A stretch of DNA of 64,000 nt from Sediminivirga luteola (GTDB taxonomy: Bacteria > Actinomycetota > Actinomycetes > Actinomycetales > Brevibacteriaceae), in contig NZ_BMFY01000003.1 in assembly GCF_014639315.1 (NCBI RefSeq), positions 124,001 through 188,000 of the forward strand. The letters run 5' to 3'. The notes under the pieces were generated by a model, which saw nothing but the letters and a program-made list of their open reading frames with translations, did not search any database and had not been told where the DNA came from. How positions within the stretch are numbered: position 1 is the stretch's first letter; each line of letters starts with the position of its first letter. This document shows positions 46,620-54,547 of the stretch, piece by piece. Position numbers and translations under genes: made by a program.

Positions 46620-46653
46620 AAAGTGCCCCGGAGAGTGATCTTCGAGGCACTTT
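46620..46653 (+). terminator. Intrinsic terminator of the two-gene module
   Basis: AAAGTGCC (46620-46627) and GGCACTTT (46646-46653) form a perfect 8-bp stem ending in a TTTT run. This canonical form is rare in this GC-rich window, where other terminators lack U-tracts. The rest of the gap to the tRNA (46654-46940) shows no gene. Confidence 0.75.
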
Positions 46654-46922
46654 TGTCGTTTGGACCGGTTGTGGGGCAGGCGCCGCTTGCTACCGAGTGG
46701 TTGCAGGGCTTCGGGCGGGGCGCTGGGATTCACGAGGTCGCCGAGAGCTCGCGTACATCGGAGGCCGCCTCCGGGCGCCAGTTGGCAGTTCACGCGGCCA
46801 CCCTGCCGCTGCATACGTTCTCGTCAGCGCGGAAGCGTGCAGTCAGGTCAACTGCTGTGTGGCGGTAACGGCCGCGTGGTGCGTTGCTCGACGTGGTCAT
46901 GGTGGTTCCCGCCGCCGGTGGA

Positions 46923-46928
46923 TATAGT
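46923..46928 (+). promoter_or_regulatory. -10 box of tRNA-Arg
   Basis: TATAGT lies 12 bases before the mature 5' end of tRNA-Arg, consistent with a start at about 46935 and a short 5' leader. The -35 region is weak. Confidence 0.5.
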
Positions 46929-46940
46929 TGCTGTGGTCTT

Positions 46941-47013
<73 letters not shown>

Positions 47014-47046
47014 CTCAGTGCCGCAGTGAGTTTTTGGATGCCGCGT

Positions 47047-47703
47047 TCAGTCGCCGCCGTGTACGACCTCGCCGCCACCGGGCGCCGGCGTCACCACGGT
47101 GGGGTCGGTCAGTTCGACGACGACGGGGGAGTCCGGCAGGCCTGGAACGCGCCAGACGCGAGCAGGCGCACCGGCTCCCGGAACCTGCGACTGCAGCAGA
47201 TAGTCGCCCGCCCGCGGGAATGGCCGCCATGCGGCCGCGACCTCACCACCGGGGAACACGGCCGCCGGTAAACCGGTGACCCGCACCCGGAACAACGAGA
47301 CCTGACCCTCGTCGGTGGTGCGGACATCCCGGTCCGTCACCGTCCCGGCGAAGCGACGCGCCCGCCTCCCGTGGTCCCGCCACAGCTCCTGCGCGTGCCG
47401 CTCGCTGCGTGCGGAGGCCGCGAGATGCATCAGATACGGCCCTCCGATGACGACCCACGGCACCAGGAAGACCGTCAGAGTCAGCGCGGTGTCCAACCGG
47501 ATCTGCGGGGAGAGCCATGCCCAGGCGACGAGGCCGGCGATGCCGATGCTTCCCGTCGCTGCCAGAAGGTGGAGGACGGTACGAGTCCGCGCGTTCATCC
47601 GTCGCCGGTACCGCAAGCTCTCCGGAGCCTCGCGGCCCGAGCCTGGCCCGTCCAGATGCGCCACATGATGCCGTGGGACTTCCGCCCACCAGGGGACGTC
47701 CAT
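47047..47703 (-). CDS. Membrane protein of unknown function
   Basis: A 218-aa protein from ATG 47703 with two predicted transmembrane helices (about residues 40-62 and 72-97) and a C-terminal soluble domain of beta character (FAGTVTDRDVRTTDEGQVSL, VRVTGLPAAVFPGGEVAAAW). A start at ATG 47598 (MNARTRTVLHLL) would remove the first 35 residues and is equally possible, as neither has a clear Shine-Dalgarno sequence. I recognise no family. It converges on tRNA-Arg. Confidence 0.6.
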   Translation of the reverse strand: MDVPWWAEVPRHHVAHLDGPGSGREAPESLRYRRRMNARTRTVLHLLAATGSIGIAGLVAWAWLSPQIRLDTALTLTVFLVPWVVIGGPYLMHLAASARSERHAQELWRDHGRRARRFAGTVTDRDVRTTDEGQVSLFRVRVTGLPAAVFPGGEVAAAWRPFPRAGDYLLQSQVPGAGAPARVWRVPGLPDSPVVVELTDPTVVTPAPGGGEVVHGGD

Positions 47704-47948
47704 GCCCGCAGCGTATGCGGGCGTTCCCAACGCCGCGAAGCCCGGCGGTGAACATTTCCGGGACGGGGCATGAAGACCGCGCGACGGGAGAAGCCGCACC
47801 CTACCCGGGAGCGCGTTGTGAAGACGTGCCGCCTGCAGGTGGCCGCCGCGCGCCTGTCAGAGTGACACACACGTACTTGTGACGGACGGCAGCAGGGCGC
47901 AGACTCGAAGAACGAGAGCACGGTGGCGAGCACATCCGGGGAGGCGCC

Positions 47949-48287
47949 ATGACCGGCGATGCACACGAGGCAGACGAGACCGCACCGACCTCGCGGGAGG
48001 ATCTGGACGCGGCGGGGCTTCACGACTGGGCCGTGCAGGCGGGAATGCTGCGCACCCGCCTGGCCACGGGAGACTTCGCCACCGGCCTGAGGCTGGTGAA
48101 CCGCATCGGTGCTGCCGCGGAGGCAGCCGGTCACCACCCCGATGTGGACCTGCGCTATCCGCACGTCGACATCGGCCTCATCAGCCACGACGCCGGAAAG
48201 CTGACCGCCCGGGACACGAGCCTGGCACGGGAGGTCAGCGCGATCGCGGCCGAGGAGGGCATCGGCGCAGCACCTCCGGAAGACTGA
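47949..48287 (+). CDS. 4a-hydroxytetrahydrobiopterin dehydratase (pterin-4a-carbinolamine dehydratase)
   Basis: A 112-aa protein of the PCD/DCoH family, which dehydrates pterin carbinolamine to regenerate the quinonoid pterin cofactor. The active-site signature GHHPDVDLRYPHVDIGL is at about residue 60, with the conserved following THDAGGLT-like segment SHDAGKLTARD. The N-terminus carries a 15-residue acidic extension. GGGGAGG lies four bases before ATG 47949. The upstream 47704-47948 gap contains nothing else recognisable. No pterin-dependent hydroxylase gene is near. Confidence 0.88.
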   Translation: MTGDAHEADETAPTSREDLDAAGLHDWAVQAGMLRTRLATGDFATGLRLVNRIGAAAEAAGHHPDVDLRYPHVDIGLISHDAGKLTARDTSLAREVSAIAAEEGIGAAPPED

Positions 48288-48372
48288 GCGCCCCTTGGGA
48301 GGCTGAGCACCCCCAGAAGACTGAGAGCCCCGGAACGCAGCGCGCCGCCGGAGCGATGCGTGGCGGCGCGAG

Positions 48373-48378
48373 TACCCT
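48373..48378 (+). promoter_or_regulatory. Candidate -10 box for a leaderless transcript
   Basis: TACCCT lies eight bases before ATG 48387. A GAGGAA sequence between them is too close to the start to be a normal Shine-Dalgarno, so the mRNA may be leaderless. Confidence 0.3.
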
Positions 48379-48386
48379 GAGGAACC

Positions 48387-48938
48387 ATGGGCCGCATCAT
48401 CTTTGACACCGCGACGACTCTCAACGGCTGGATCGCCGATGAGGAGCACTCCCTGGAATGGCTCTTCAGCGTTCCCGTAGGCGAGGCTCCCGCACCGGAA
48501 CTCGCGCCGCCGGATGCGGCCGTGACCGTGATGGGGTCGAGCACATACGAATGGGTGCTCCGCCAGGAGGGCATCCTTCAGGCCCCGGAGAAGTGGCAGA
48601 CCGCGTTCGGCTCGCGGCCCGTGCTCGTGTTCACCAGCCGGGAACTCGCGATCCCCGCCGGCGCCGATGTCCGCCTCGTCTCCGGCTCCGTCGACGCTCA
48701 TCTCCAGACCATCCGGGACCTGGCCGGGGACGGCGATGTCTGGGTCGTCGGCGGCGGGGACCTGGCCGGCCAGTTCGCCGATGCCGGCGCCCTCGACGAG
48801 GTGCGCCTGTCCATCGCCCCGGTCGCCTTGCCGGCGGGTGCGCCGCTGCTGCCCAGGAAGATCCTCTCGGACCGGCTCTCCCTGCGCGAGGTCAGCCAGG
48901 TGGGAGCCTTCGCCCGGCTCATCTACGAGCTGCGCTGA
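48387..48938 (+). CDS. Dihydrofolate reductase family protein (RibD C-terminal domain)
   Basis: A 183-aa NADPH-binding reductase of the RibD-C/DHFR-like superfamily, often called YyaP/YwjB-like. The N-terminus is GRIIFDTATTLNGWIADEEH, the nucleotide-binding loop is VWVVGGGDLAGQFADAGALD, and the C-terminal strand is EVRLSIAPVALPAGAPLLP. The physiological substrate is unknown; true folate reductase activity is not implied. Confidence 0.88.
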   Translation: MGRIIFDTATTLNGWIADEEHSLEWLFSVPVGEAPAPELAPPDAAVTVMGSSTYEWVLRQEGILQAPEKWQTAFGSRPVLVFTSRELAIPAGADVRLVSGSVDAHLQTIRDLAGDGDVWVVGGGDLAGQFADAGALDEVRLSIAPVALPAGAPLLPRKILSDRLSLREVSQVGAFARLIYELR

Positions 48939-49019
48939 CCTGCGCCGACCTGTCGGGAATGGCCGCGGGAAACCTCCGTGGGCAGGCGGCCGGGCCCTTG
49001 CCCGTGCGCGCTCTCTGCG

Positions 49020-49025
49020 TAGGAT
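49020..49025 (+). promoter_or_regulatory. Promoter for a leaderless glycosylase transcript
   Basis: -10 TAGGAT lies six bases before ATG 49032. A -35 TTGCCC (48998-49003) is 16 bases upstream of the -10. No Shine-Dalgarno sequence precedes the ATG. Confidence 0.5.
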
Positions 49026-49031
49026 CAAGGC

Positions 49032-49883
49032 ATGCCGGAACTACCGGAAGTGCATGCGCTCGCCGTCGACCTGACCTCCCGCCTGGCCGGCCAGGCCATC
49101 GACAGGCTTGAGGTGCTGGCCTTCCAGGCGCTCAAGACCACCGACCCTCCCGTGACCGCACTGGCCGGGCTCACCGTGCGCGAGGTGAGACGGCACGGCA
49201 AGTTCCTCGACATCGTCGCCGGGGATCTTCACCTCGTCGTGCATCTGTCCCTGGCCGGGTGGATCCGCTGGCGGGAGCACGCACCCGCCCCCTCGGCCTC
49301 TCGCCGCAGCACGGTGGCCGCCCGGCTGGTCCTGGACGGCGGCTCCGGCATCGACATCACCGAGGCGGGCACGCGTAAAGCACTCGCCCTGCATCTGGTG
49401 CGCGATCCGCAGGACGTCCCCGGCATCGCCAAGCTCGGACCCGACGCCCTGGAGGTCGACGAGGCGGACTTCGCGCAGATCCTCGCCTCGGCCGGCCGCA
49501 CCCGGATCAAGAACCTCCTGAAGAAGCAGCAGCTCATCGCCGGGATCGGCAACGCCTATTCCGACGAGATCCTGCACGCGGCGCGGATGTCGCCGTTCCA
49601 GCTCGCGGCAATGGAACCGGAGCAGGTCTCACGTCTGCACGCCGCCATGCGTGACACCCTCCGCGGCGCCGTGGAACGGGCCGAAGGGCAGCCCGCGAGC
49701 GAGCTCAAACGGGAGAAGAAAGGGGCGATGGCCGTGCACGGGCGCTTCGGCGAGTCCTGCCCGGTCTGCGGGGATACCATCCAGCAGGTGGTCTACAGCG
49801 ATTCCACCTTCCAGTACTGCCCGACCTGCCAGACCGGCGGCAAGAAGCTGTCCGACCGGGGTATGGACCGCCTGCTCAAGTGA
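49032..49883 (+). CDS. Fpg/Nei family DNA glycosylase
   Basis: A bifunctional glycosylase/AP lyase for oxidised bases, 283 aa. The catalytic N-terminus is MPELPEVHALAVDL (Pro1 and Glu2 after Met removal). The conserved lysine lies in RRHGKFLDIV. The helix-two-turn-helix is NLLKKQQLIAGIGNAYSDEIL, and the zinc finger is CPVCG...YCPTC, ending in GGKKLSDRGMDRLLK. The His after PELPEV, where Glu-Thr is more usual, and the long loop APAPSASRRS suggest an actinobacterial Fpg2/Nei2-like paralogue rather than MutM. Confidence 0.92.
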   Translation: MPELPEVHALAVDLTSRLAGQAIDRLEVLAFQALKTTDPPVTALAGLTVREVRRHGKFLDIVAGDLHLVVHLSLAGWIRWREHAPAPSASRRSTVAARLVLDGGSGIDITEAGTRKALALHLVRDPQDVPGIAKLGPDALEVDEADFAQILASAGRTRIKNLLKKQQLIAGIGNAYSDEILHAARMSPFQLAAMEPEQVSRLHAAMRDTLRGAVERAEGQPASELKREKKGAMAVHGRFGESCPVCGDTIQQVVYSDSTFQYCPTCQTGGKKLSDRGMDRLLK

Positions 49884-49905
49884 GCGCCACCCACCCGGCG
49901 TCTGA

Positions 49906-50883
49906 TCAGGTCCCGGCCAGGACCTCGGACTCCAGGCGGGCGTAGCTGGTCTCCATGCCCTCGGTCATCCCGGTGCCCAGGACGGCCTCGCGCATCTCGG
50001 CGCTGGCGTAGGTGATGACCAGGGTCAGCAGGGTTCCGCCCTCCACCGGGGTGAGGGTCTGCTCGTTGAGCGCGGGCGGACCGTCGATGCCCTCCATCGC
50101 CTCCGTGGCCACCTCCCGGTGCGGTGGTTCGGACTCGCGGATCTCACCGGTGAGGGCGAAACCGTTCTCCCCGTTGGCGTCGGCCCAGGCGTACCGGTAG
50201 GTCTGCCCCACCTCCGTGGCCATCTGGCAGTCGGTGAACTGCCAGCCATCGGGTCCCAGCAGCCAGCGCTGAAGCAGCACCGGGTCGTGGTGAGCCTGCC
50301 AGACCTGCTCGGGCGTGCCGCGGATGATGCGGCTGATGCGCACCTGCGTATCCCCGAGCAGCTGGGCGTCGGTGCCGCGGCTCGCGGCGAAGGAAGCGAG
50401 GTCCGCCAGAACGGCGTCGATCTGGCCCATCGCGGCCTTGGTCCCCTCCTCCATGCCCATGCCCAGGAGCTGCTCGAGTTCCTCGGCGGAGTTGAAGTAC
50501 GTCGTGGTGACCAGCCGGGAGCCTTCCGTGGTGTCCTCGAAGAGGAACACCATGCGCATGGACGGAAGCTCGGTATTGGGTGTGCCGTCCTCACCCAGGA
50601 ATCCGTCGAGGACCTCAAAGGCGCGGCCATGGTCCACGTTCAGGTATTCCCAGTACCCGCCCGAGCGTTCGCCGTCGGGACCGGACATGTAGTACTTCGA
50701 GCGCCCGCCCGGGTAGAGATCGTGCCGGGTGAAGGTCGCCGGCCATCCCGGCGGGCCCCAGAACTTCTCCAGCTGGCGGGGATCGGCGTAGGCGTCCCAG
50801 AGCCGCTGAACCGGCACGGCGAAGTCGGCGACGATCGTCATGGAGAGGGCTTCGGGATCTTTGTCGATTGAGGTGACGGGCAT
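49906..50883 (-). CDS. Tandem SRPBCC (AHSA1-like) domain protein
   Basis: A 325-aa protein made of two START/SRPBCC-like ligand-pocket domains: about residues 10-160 (ADFAVPVQRLWDAYADPRQL, FWGPPGWPATFTRHDL) and 170-315 (ISRIIRGTPEQVWQAHHDP, RWLLGPDGWQFTDCQ). Such Activator of Hsp90-like proteins usually accompany ArsR repressors; ligands are unknown. ATG 50883 has GAAGGAAGG about eight bases upstream. It lies 28 nt downstream of the ArsR gene in the same direction and is surely co-transcribed. Confidence 0.9.
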   Translation of the reverse strand: MPVTSIDKDPEALSMTIVADFAVPVQRLWDAYADPRQLEKFWGPPGWPATFTRHDLYPGGRSKYYMSGPDGERSGGYWEYLNVDHGRAFEVLDGFLGEDGTPNTELPSMRMVFLFEDTTEGSRLVTTTYFNSAEELEQLLGMGMEEGTKAAMGQIDAVLADLASFAASRGTDAQLLGDTQVRISRIIRGTPEQVWQAHHDPVLLQRWLLGPDGWQFTDCQMATEVGQTYRYAWADANGENGFALTGEIRESEPPHREVATEAMEGIDGPPALNEQTLTPVEGGTLLTLVITYASAEMREAVLGTGMTEGMETSYARLESEVLAGT

Positions 50884-50911
50884 GGCGGTGCCTTCCTTCT
50901 TCAGCGGGGGA

Positions 50912-51256
50912 TCACTCTTCGTTGAGGAGCGCGTCGAGCCGCGCGATGCGGCCGCGCCAGATCTGCTCGTAGGCGTCCAGCAACTGCTGGATGCGCCGGA
51001 GAGCATCGGGATTCCCACGAACGAGGCGTTCCCTGCCCTTGGGGTGCTTGGTCACCAGACCGGCCCCCTCCAGGACGGCGACGTGCTTCTGCACGGCGGC
51101 GAAGGACATCTCATACGCGGTGGCCAGCTGTGACACCGTCGCCTCCTCGGTGAGGGTGCGGCGCACGATGTCGCGGCGTGTGGCATCGGCAAGGGCGCGG
51201 AACATCCGGTCGACCTCGTCGTCGCTGAGGCTGCGCTGCGGAGAATTTACAACCAT
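50912..51256 (-). CDS. ArsR-family transcriptional regulator
   Basis: A 114-aa winged-helix repressor: FRALADATRRDIVRRTLTEE, recognition region SQLATAYEMSFAAVQKHVAV, wing LVTKHPKGRERLVRGNP. No clustered Cys residues are present, so it is not a metal-thiol sensor; it belongs to the ArsR type paired with SRPBCC proteins. ATG 51256 lies inside an 18-bp palindrome and 8 nt after a -10 box, indicating a leaderless, autoregulated message. Confidence 0.92.
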   Translation of the reverse strand: MVVNSPQRSLSDDEVDRMFRALADATRRDIVRRTLTEEATVSQLATAYEMSFAAVQKHVAVLEGAGLVTKHPKGRERLVRGNPDALRRIQQLLDAYEQIWRGRIARLDALLNEE

Positions 51257-51293
51257 ATGGTTGTATGTTAGGCGCTGGGATGGCCGCGGTCAA
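51248..51293 (-). promoter_or_regulatory. Promoter and operator of the ArsR-SRPBCC operon
   Basis: On the minus strand, -35 TTGACC (51293-51288), a 17-nt spacer, and -10 TAACAT (51270-51265). The perfect palindrome TACAACCATATGGTTGTA (51248-51265) covers the end of the -10, the predicted transcription start and the ATG. ArsR binding there would repress its own operon. Confidence 0.75.
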
Positions 51294-51325
51294 GGCCTAG
51301 GCGGGGCCTATCCACCACGGCGGAA

Positions 51326-51384
51326 TTGACCGATCGATCAACTGCTGGCAAGCTGGTCTTCATCAGAATTGATCGATCGATCAA
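51326..51384 (+). promoter_or_regulatory. Twin TetR-type operators and promoter
   Basis: TTGACCGATCGATCAA (51326-51341) and the perfect palindrome TTGATCGATCGATCAA (51369-51384) differ at one base and are offset by 43 bp, about four helical turns. TTGACC of the first site can serve as -35, with CAAGCT (51349-51354) as -10 after 17 nt. The second site would then cover the early transcribed region. The TetR encoded at the end of this operon is the obvious ligand. Confidence 0.65.
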
Positions 51385-51399
51385 ATCGAAAGGTGCGGC

Positions 51400-52182
51400 A
51401 TGGCAGCAGGTGTCTACGTCGAGACGGTGATCGACGCCGGGATGGACCGCCTCTGGCAGCGCACACAGGATCCGCGTCAGCACGCCCGCTGGGACCTGAG
51501 GTTCGGGCGGATCGTCCCGGAGGAGGCCGCACAGCAGGAGTCCGCGGCGTCCGGGAGCACGGTGCGGCGCTTCCGTTACGCCACCACGGTCTTCCCCGGC
51601 GTCACCGTCAGCGGCACCGGCGTGCACGCGGGGGAGAAGCACCGCCCCGACGGGTCCCGCACGAGCGTGCTGCGCTTCAGCTCGGCGCATCCGCTCTCCT
51701 TCATCGCCGAGGGCAGCGGCTACTGGCGTTATCTGCCCTCGCCCGCCGGCGGCATCGTCTTCCTCACCGGCTACGACTACCGGCCGCCGTGGGGCAGGCC
51801 CGGTGCGCTGGCCGACCGGCTGATCTTCCGTCCCCTCATCGGGTGGGCCACGGCGTGGTCGTTCGACCGCCTGCGCCTGTGGCTCGAACGCGGCATCACG
51901 CCGGAGCGGAGCCGCTTCCACGCCGTGGCGGAGGTGATCACGCGGCTGGCGGCAATCGCCCTGGCCGCGTTCGTCCATCCACTGCTGGCGATCCTGGTCC
52001 TCGCCGCGGCGGCACTCATCCCGCCGTCGCCCGTCACGCCAGCGGCCCGCCGGTGCCGCCGGCACCCGGACCGCTCGCGTCACCCGGGACGCACTGGTCC
52101 GCCCCAGCGCGATCTGTCCTCCGCGCCAGATGCCGCCGCGCCCGCTGGCGCGGCACCGGGAACCAAGGAGACCGCATCATGA
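51400..52182 (+). CDS. SRPBCC family protein with C-terminal hydrophobic segment
   Basis: A 260-aa protein. Residues about 1-150 form an SRPBCC/polyketide-cyclase-like domain (YVETVIDAGMDRLWQRTQDP, HARWDLRFGRIVPE, GYDYRPPWGRPG). Residues about 183-210 are strongly hydrophobic (LAAIALAAFVHPLLAILVLA), probably membrane-inserted, and the last 50 are Pro/Arg/Ala-rich. AAAGG precedes ATG 51400 by six bases. It is first in an operon with DUF4166 and TetR genes; its stop overlaps the next start (ATGA). Confidence 0.78.
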   Translation: MAAGVYVETVIDAGMDRLWQRTQDPRQHARWDLRFGRIVPEEAAQQESAASGSTVRRFRYATTVFPGVTVSGTGVHAGEKHRPDGSRTSVLRFSSAHPLSFIAEGSGYWRYLPSPAGGIVFLTGYDYRPPWGRPGALADRLIFRPLIGWATAWSFDRLRLWLERGITPERSRFHAVAEVITRLAAIALAAFVHPLLAILVLAAAALIPPSPVTPAARRCRRHPDRSRHPGRTGPPQRDLSSAPDAAAPAGAAPGTKETAS

Positions 52183-52859
52183 CCTCCATCTTCCGTGCCG
52201 TGCTGGGAGACGAGTTCGAACGCCTGCACCCGCAGCTCCAGCGCCGGTTCTCCGTGGGACTGACGTCCGATCTGGCCTGCCTGGGCCGCGGCGTGATGGA
52301 AGAGATCTGGCACGGCCCGCCGTGGGTCCGCCCGTTCCTGGCGCTCGGCGGCACCAGGAACATCCTGGCTCCGCGGCGCGGGCGCCAGGTGCCGTTCACG
52401 ATCGAGAACGTCCCCTACCTGGACACCCACGGGCGGGAGACGGTCACCTTCGTGCGCACCTTCCGCTTCCCGGGCCGGTCCCATCGCTTCGACGCCCAGA
52501 TGGTGCTGGCTCCCGGCGGCGGTCACATCGTCGACTACCTGGGCACCCATCAGCACCTGGTCTCCGACCTCCACCCGGCCGTCGACCATTGGGGCGGGCT
52601 GATCATCCGCTCCGGCGCGCACCGGTTCATCGAGGGGCCAGTGGACATCGGCGTCCCGGAACTCATCGGCGCCGATGCGACGGTGCGCGAGTCCTTCGAC
52701 GACGAGGCCGGCTGCTTCCGGATCCAGGTGAACGTGGTGAATCGCCGGTTCGGGCCGCTCTTCGGCTACCACGGGGCGTTCCGCGCCGAGTTCACCGAGG
52801 CGTCGCGGCTCGGCGTGCGCCCCGGGCTGCGTCCCGTGCGGGAGGTGGCCCTCCCGTGA
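52179..52859 (+). CDS. DUF4166 domain protein
   Basis: A 226-aa protein: FRAVLGDEFERLHPQLQRRF at the N-terminus, then a long beta-rich DUF4166 domain (VPFTIENVPYLDTHGRETVT, HRFDAQMVLAPGGGHIVDYL, FGYHGAFRAEF). The family is unassigned in function and is often linked to SRPBCC or SDR genes. AAGGAG is eight bases before ATG 52179. It overlaps the preceding SRPBCC gene (ATGA) and the following TetR gene (GTGA). Confidence 0.82.
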   Translation: MTSIFRAVLGDEFERLHPQLQRRFSVGLTSDLACLGRGVMEEIWHGPPWVRPFLALGGTRNILAPRRGRQVPFTIENVPYLDTHGRETVTFVRTFRFPGRSHRFDAQMVLAPGGGHIVDYLGTHQHLVSDLHPAVDHWGGLIIRSGAHRFIEGPVDIGVPELIGADATVRESFDDEAGCFRIQVNVVNRRFGPLFGYHGAFRAEFTEASRLGVRPGLRPVREVALP

Positions 52860-53479
52860 GCGGCTCCACCCGGGAGCGGCTGCTGCGCGCCACGCTCGGG
52901 GTCCTGGCCGAGGAGGGCATCGCCAAGGCCTCGGCGCGGACCATCGCTTCGGCCGCGGGCGCCAATCCCGCCCTTGTCTTCTACCACTTCGGCTCCGTGG
53001 ACGAACTGTTGGCCGCCGCCTGCCGGTACGGTGCCGAGCAGCGGGTGGCCGCGCACCGGGGGCTGCTGCGGGAGGTCGGCTCCTTCAGCGAGCTGGTCGC
53101 GGCCGCCCGGCACATCCACGAGACGGAGCGCCAGGAGGGCAGCGTGGCCCAGCTGGGCCAGCTGCTGGCTGGCGTCCGCTCCCATCCAGAACTCGCCGCC
53201 GCCACTGCCGAGGGCCTCCAGCTCTGGGTGACCGAGATCGAGGCCGTGCTGCACAGGCTGGTGGAGCGCACGCCGCTGGCCGGCACCGTCGACGTCCCGG
53301 GCCTGGCGCGGGCGGTGAGCGCCTCGTTCGTCGGCCTGGAACTGTACGAGAGCGCCGATCCGGACGGCGCCGCACAGGCCTTCGACGCCCTGGAGGCACT
53401 GGCCGGCGTGCTCACCGTCCTGGAGGACCTCGGACCCTTGGAACCGCGCCTGCTGCGCCGTCGCCTGCCCCGCAGCTGA
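52856..53479 (+). CDS. TetR/AcrR-family transcriptional regulator
   Basis: A 207-aa repressor. The N-terminal helix-turn-helix is RERLLRATLGVLAEEGIAKA, then RTIASAAGANPALVFYHFGS. The remainder is the all-helical ligand and dimer domain. GTG 52856 overlaps the DUF4166 stop by 4 nt. Because it is the last gene of the operon whose promoter holds two near-identical 16-bp palindromes, autoregulation is likely. Confidence 0.92.
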   Translation: MSGSTRERLLRATLGVLAEEGIAKASARTIASAAGANPALVFYHFGSVDELLAAACRYGAEQRVAAHRGLLREVGSFSELVAAARHIHETERQEGSVAQLGQLLAGVRSHPELAAATAEGLQLWVTEIEAVLHRLVERTPLAGTVDVPGLARAVSASFVGLELYESADPDGAAQAFDALEALAGVLTVLEDLGPLEPRLLRRRLPRS

Positions 53480-53535
53480 GCGGCCGTTGCCGCGTCACGC
53501 AGGGCCCGGGTGAATGCACACTCGGTGAACAGCAA

Positions 53536-53578
53536 TTGAACTTCCACTGGTTGCAGGGTATGCAAGTGGACTTCCGCT
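53536..53578 (+). promoter_or_regulatory. Promoter and direct-repeat operator of the RpiR-type gene
   Basis: -35 TTGAAC (53536-53541), a 17-nt spacer, and -10 TATGCA (53559-53564). GAACTTCCACT (53538-53548) and GGACTTCCGCT (53568-53578) are similar direct repeats 30 bp apart flanking the -10, and AAGTGGA (53564-53570) is an inverted partial copy. This fits autoregulation by the RpiR protein. Confidence 0.6.
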
Positions 53579-53582
53579 TAGC

Positions 53583-54425
53583 GTGGCGATCGTGCTCATC
53601 AACCGCATCGTCAAGGCCCACGGGCATCTGCTGACCGAGACCGACCGCAAGCTGGTCTCGGTGCTGCAGTCGCGCCCGGCCGAGGCGGCGTTCTGGCGGG
53701 CGCAGGACCTCACGGCGCCCCTGGGACTGCACCAGTCGGCGGCCACCCGACTGGCGCAGCGGCTCGGCTTCGCCGGGTACCCCCAGCTGCGGGAGCTCCT
53801 GCGGCAGGACTACCTGGGTTCCGACGGGCCCTCGCAAAGGATCCGTGGGCATCTGGACCGGCATCCTGACGGCCACGAGCTGCAGGAACTGGTCCAGGAC
53901 GAGGTGGCGGCCCTATCGGCTCTGCCGCAGCACGTCCGTCAGGAGGAGCTGGACGAGCTGGCAGCGCGCGTCATCGCCGCCGACGTCGTCTACCTCTTCG
54001 GCCAGGGCAACGCCATCGTCCTGGTCGAACAACTGTCCCGCCGGCTGCGGCGCTTCGGCATCCGGTCCACTCCGCTGGTTGGCTCCCGCCGCGATGTGGC
54101 CGAGCGGATCGCAGCGATGCGCGACGGCGATGTGCTCCTGGCGTTCGCCTTCCGCCGGATGCCCGACACCCTCGCCCACGTCCTCGACCTGGCCGCGAAG
54201 GAACGCATCCACTCCACCGTGCTGACCGACACCCTGCTGACCATGCGGCCCGAACCCGATTCACTCCTTGCCGCCCCGCGCGGCCGCAGCAGCGAGTTCC
54301 TGTCCCTGACCGTCCCCATGGCCATCTGCAACGCCCTGGTCCTGACCATCGCTCGCCGCTACCCGGAGACCGCGCTGGCCTCACTGGACCGGCTCGGCGT
54401 GATCCTGGAGCACTTCGAAACCTGA
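53583..54425 (+). CDS. MurR/RpiR-family transcriptional regulator
   Basis: A 280-aa regulator. The N-terminal RpiR helix-turn-helix covers about residues 15-75 (LTETDRKLVSVLQSRPAEAA, LGLHQSAATRLAQRLGFAGY). The SIS phosphosugar-binding domain covers about 120-260 (ADVVYLFGQGNAIVLVEQLS). SIS domains in this family sense phosphorylated sugars. The start is GTG 53583. It precedes an ABC importer and a phosphatase gene on the same strand, so it probably regulates uptake of a sugar phosphate or related compound. Confidence 0.9.
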   Translation: MAIVLINRIVKAHGHLLTETDRKLVSVLQSRPAEAAFWRAQDLTAPLGLHQSAATRLAQRLGFAGYPQLRELLRQDYLGSDGPSQRIRGHLDRHPDGHELQELVQDEVAALSALPQHVRQEELDELAARVIAADVVYLFGQGNAIVLVEQLSRRLRRFGIRSTPLVGSRRDVAERIAAMRDGDVLLAFAFRRMPDTLAHVLDLAAKERIHSTVLTDTLLTMRPEPDSLLAAPRGRSSEFLSLTVPMAICNALVLTIARRYPETALASLDRLGVILEHFET

Positions 54426-54547
54426 CCGCAGCCGTGTCCGCGGCGCGCAGGACCTGCCTGACCCCGCCAGATTCCCGACCGCCACCTGCCCACAGACCGC
54501 CAGATCCCGGCCACCACGTCACCACCTCACACCGAAGGAGATCCGCC

